Of a stretch of 64,000 nucleotides of DNA, positions 61,914-64,000 are shown in pieces (the first letter of the stretch is position 1; the number at the start of each line of letters is the position of its first letter). A model generated the notes under the pieces. The model had not been told where the DNA came from and searched no databases. It saw only the letters and a list, made by a program, of their open reading frames with translations. The DNA is from Hydrogenophaga sp. (GTDB lineage: Bacteria; Pseudomonadota; Gammaproteobacteria; Burkholderiales; Burkholderiaceae_C). Location: positions 83,025 through 147,024 of the forward strand of contig NZ_JAUSOO010000037.1 of the NCBI RefSeq assembly GCF_030656115.1, written 5' to 3'. Position numbers and translations under genes: made by a program.

Positions 61914-62470
61914 TGCGCTTGCGCCATGCGCTCGCTTTTCCAGTACACGTCGTCACCGCCGTTCATGCGGTTGAGCACGCGGGCCAGCACAAACATCAGG
62001 TCGCTCAGGCGGTTGAGGTACTGCCGTGGGGTTTCCTGGATGGCTTCTTCATTGCCCAGCGCCACCACAGCGCGCTCGGCGCGGCGGGCCACGGTGCGGC
62101 ACACATGGGCCAGGGCGGCGGCGCGGGTGCCGGCGGGCAAGATGAATTCCTGCAGGCGCGGCAGTTGCTCGTTGTAGGTGGCCAGCGCGTCGTCCAGGGC
62201 CAGCACGGCCTCGGGCTTGAGCAGCTCAAAACCTGGAATGGACAGCTCGCCGCCCAGATTGAAGAGCTGGTGCTGAATCTCCACCAGCAGCGTGCGCACG
62301 TCGGGCGCCATGTCTTCGCACAACAGCACGCCGATGTGGGAATTGAGCTCGTCCACCTCGCCCATGGCATGCACGCGCAGGCTGTTTTTGGAGACGCGGG
62401 TGTTGTCTCCCAGCCCGGTGGTGCCAGCGTCGCCGGTGCGGGTGGCAATTTGTGTCAGTCGGTTGCCCAT
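61910..62470 (-). CDS. Cob(I)alamin adenosyltransferase, PduO type
   Basis: A 186-residue enzyme that adenosylates cob(I)alamin using ATP. The N-terminal ATP-binding motif IATRTGDAGTTGLGDNTRVSKN is diagnostic, followed by EVDELNSHIGVLL and the C-terminal RQYLNRLSDLMFVLARVLNR. The start at 62470 gives MGNRLTQIATRTGD. It is divergent from the flavoprotein gene and shares a four-base overlap with the exported hypothetical protein downstream. Confidence 0.95.
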   Translation of the reverse strand: MGNRLTQIATRTGDAGTTGLGDNTRVSKNSLRVHAMGEVDELNSHIGVLLCEDMAPDVRTLLVEIQHQLFNLGGELSIPGFELLKPEAVLALDDALATYNEQLPRLQEFILPAGTRAAALAHVCRTVARRAERAVVALGNEEAIQETPRQYLNRLSDLMFVLARVLNRMNGGDDVYWKSERMAQAQ

Positions 62471-62659
62471 GAATGGTCCTTGGTAGCGGGTGTGCAGACA
62501 AAACCGCATTGTGCGGGAATGGTGGGCCTGCGCTGGGCTCAGGGGCTTCGCGCGCGCACATCCACAGCACGCCCGCCAGCGACAGAGACGGCACGCTGCG
62601 GCTGGGTACTGCGGCGTAAACTGGCGCCTTGTTGAGACCCGCCACGCAGGAGACACCCC

Positions 62660-64000
62660 ATGAACGCCCCCACCGAACTGACCCACCTGGTTCCCCATAT
62701 CCAGCCGCGCGAGGTACCCGCCGAGCTGATGAGCGCGTTGCAAGCCCGCTTCGGCGCGCAGTGTTCCACCGCGCTGGCGGTGCGCGAGCAGCACGGGCGC
62801 GACGAGTCGGTGTACGACGTGCCGCCGCCCGCCGCCGTGGTGTTTGCCCAGAGCACACAAGATGTGGCCGACGCGGTGAAACTCGCCGCGTTGTACAAGG
62901 TGCCGGTGATTCCGTTCGGCGTGGGTTCTTCGCTGGAAGGGCATTTGCTCGCGGTGCAAGGCGGCATCAGCATCGACGTGGGCCGCATGAACGCGGTGCT
63001 GTCCATCAACGCCGAAGACCTGACGGTGACGGTGCAGCCCGGCGTGACGCGCAAGGCGGTGAACGAAGCGGTGAAAAGCGAAGGGCTGTTCTTCCCGATC
63101 GACCCGGGCGCCGACGCCTCCATCGGCGGCATGGCCGCCACGCGCGCCAGCGGCACCAACGCCGTGCGCTACGGCACCATGCGCGAAAACGTGTTGGCGC
63201 TGGAGGTGGTCACCGCCAGCGGCGAAGTGATTCGCACCGGCACCCGCGCCAAAAAAAGCAGCGCGGGCTACGACCTGACGCGCCTGATGGTGGGCAGCGA
63301 AGGCACGCTGGGCATCATGACCGAGGTCACGCTCAAGCTCTACCCCCTGCCCGAGGCCATCTCAGCCGCCACCTGCTCGTTTCCCAGCATCGAAGCCGCC
63401 GTGCGCACCACCATCCAGGTGATCCAGATGGGCATTCCGATTGCGCGCTGCGAGCTGATCGACGCCGGCACGGTGCGCATGGTGAACGCGCACAGCAAGC
63501 TCGGCCTGCGCGAAGAACACATGCTGCTGATGGAATTCCACGGCTCACCGGCCAGCGTGAAAGAGCAGGCCGAAACGGTGCAGGAGATTGCCAGCGAGTT
63601 CGGCGCGAACAGTGAAAACGGGGCCTTCGAATGGGCCACCACGCCCGAAGAGCGCACCCGCCTGTGGACCGCCCGGCACAACGCCTACTTTGCCGCCATC
63701 CAGAGCAAGCCGGGCTGCCGCGCCGTGTCCACCGACACCTGCGTGCCCATCAGCCGCCTGGCCGACTGCCTGCTCGACTCCGTGGCCGAGGCCGACGCCA
63801 GCGGCATCCCGTACTTTTTGGTCGGCCACGTGGGCGACGGCAACTTCCACTTTGGCTACCTGATCGACCCGACCAAACCCGAAGAACGCGAGCAGGCCGA
63901 GGTGCTGAACCACCAGCTGGTGGCGCGCGCGCTGCGCCTGGAAGGCACCTGCACCGGCGAACACGGTGTGGGCCTGCACAAAATGGACTTTTTGCTCACC
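62660..64000 (+). CDS. FAD-linked oxidase, glycolate oxidase GlcD / D-lactate dehydrogenase type (cut by window end)
   Basis: 447 codons are visible of a VAO-family flavoprotein. The FAD PCMH domain includes PVIPFGVGSSLEGHLLAVQGGISIDVGRMN and GLFFPIDPGADASIGGMAATRASGTNAVRYGTMRENVL. The cap domain follows, then the C-terminal HVGDGNFHF and EGTCTGEHGVGLHK motifs that bind flavin and the 2-hydroxyacid. It oxidises D-lactate or glycolate, probably with cytochrome or quinone as acceptor. The ATG at 62660 has a GGAG ribosome site. Only the last few residues fall beyond the window. Confidence 0.92.
   Translation, partial: MNAPTELTHLVPHIQPREVPAELMSALQARFGAQCSTALAVREQHGRDESVYDVPPPAAVVFAQSTQDVADAVKLAALYKVPVIPFGVGSSLEGHLLAVQGGISIDVGRMNAVLSINAEDLTVTVQPGVTRKAVNEAVKSEGLFFPIDPGADASIGGMAATRASGTNAVRYGTMRENVLALEVVTASGEVIRTGTRAKKSSAGYDLTRLMVGSEGTLGIMTEVTLKLYPLPEAISAATCSFPSIEAAVRTTIQVIQMGIPIARCELIDAGTVRMVNAHSKLGLREEHMLLMEFHGSPASVKEQAETVQEIASEFGANSENGAFEWATTPEERTRLWTARHNAYFAAIQSKPGCRAVSTDTCVPISRLADCLLDSVAEADASGIPYFLVGHVGDGNFHFGYLIDPTKPEEREQAEVLNHQLVARALRLEGTCTGEHGVGLHKMDFLLT

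Noticed and set aside
1..64000. CRISPR array, tRNA, rRNA or replication origin
   Set aside because: No regularly spaced repeats, cloverleaf sequences or DnaA-box clusters were noticed on reading; faint or divergent cases cannot be excluded without a search tool.

Overview
The window is GC-rich, densely packed bacterial chromosome. Gene content (PduO-type cobalamin adenosyltransferase, ArgP-like regulator divergent from dadA, lplT divergent from alr, many small hotdog thioesterases, strong G/C third-position bias) points to a betaproteobacterium of the order Burkholderiales, most likely Comamonadaceae and possibly near Hydrogenophaga. That placement is inference from gene style; there is no rRNA, tRNA or marker gene here to prove it. 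I saw no CRISPR array, tRNA, rRNA or complete transposon.

Layout. 1-8.3 kb: a histidine kinase/receiver/HD-GYP fusion running off the left edge, and divergently a 1,895-residue three-enzyme fusion (GMC oxidoreductase, alpha/beta hydrolase, PhoD-like phosphoesterase). 8.3-15 kb: glutathione peroxidase, a degenerate receiver protein, the lplT/alr divergent pair, bacteriohemerythrin and an MFS transporter. 15-21.2 kb: a compact operon with RND adaptor, RND permease, DUF2892 membrane protein, SLAC1/TDT channel and a CsoR-family repressor, preceded by a promoter whose spacer holds a TACCCC-CA-GGGGTA palindrome. 21.3-26.7 kb, minus strand: orphan ribbon-helix-helix protein, then an apparent operon UbiA-HAD / SMR flippase-like / GT39 / DUF389. 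26.8-27.4 kb: a type II toxin-antitoxin pair with its own promoter. 27.5-30.8 kb: a YbbAP-like ABC exporter whose ATPase has lost the Walker B aspartate.

31-36 kb: CPA2 antiporter in sequence that looks less GC-rich than its surroundings, an orphan HigA-like antitoxin with a toxin remnant, a GST and a TSUP permease. 36-42.5 kb: a GspE/PilB-type ATPase with tandem MshEN-like repeats beside a PAS-GGDEF-EAL protein (a plausible cyclic-di-GMP pair), a small hypothetical protein and a TerB-like protein. 42.7-50.5 kb: NhaR-like LysR regulator, DUF3445 protein, two gene remnants, a phytase-like lipoprotein, an RHH protein, a PHB-depolymerase-like esterase, a YciA-type thioesterase and a Bcr/CflA MFS pump.

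50.4-52.95 kb is the clearest accessory island: a hipBA module with an internally deleted hipA, bounded by a 79-bp direct repeat (78/79 identical) copied from the 3' end of the MFS pump gene, followed by a frameshifted and truncated type III-like DNA methyltransferase. 52.9-64 kb returns to housekeeping: Ser/Thr-phosphatase-like enzyme, thioesterase, ParB-like protein, an alanine-use group (AGCS symporter, dadA, ArgP-like regulator), TetR regulator with overlapping palindromic operators, universal stress protein with an FNR-like box, PduO adenosyltransferase, and a glycolate oxidase/D-lactate dehydrogenase-type flavoprotein cut by the right edge.

The best candidates for something not yet described are the CsoR-like-controlled RND/DUF2892/SLAC1 operon with an unusual single-thiol regulator, the three-enzyme fusion, and the repeat-bounded hip/mod island.
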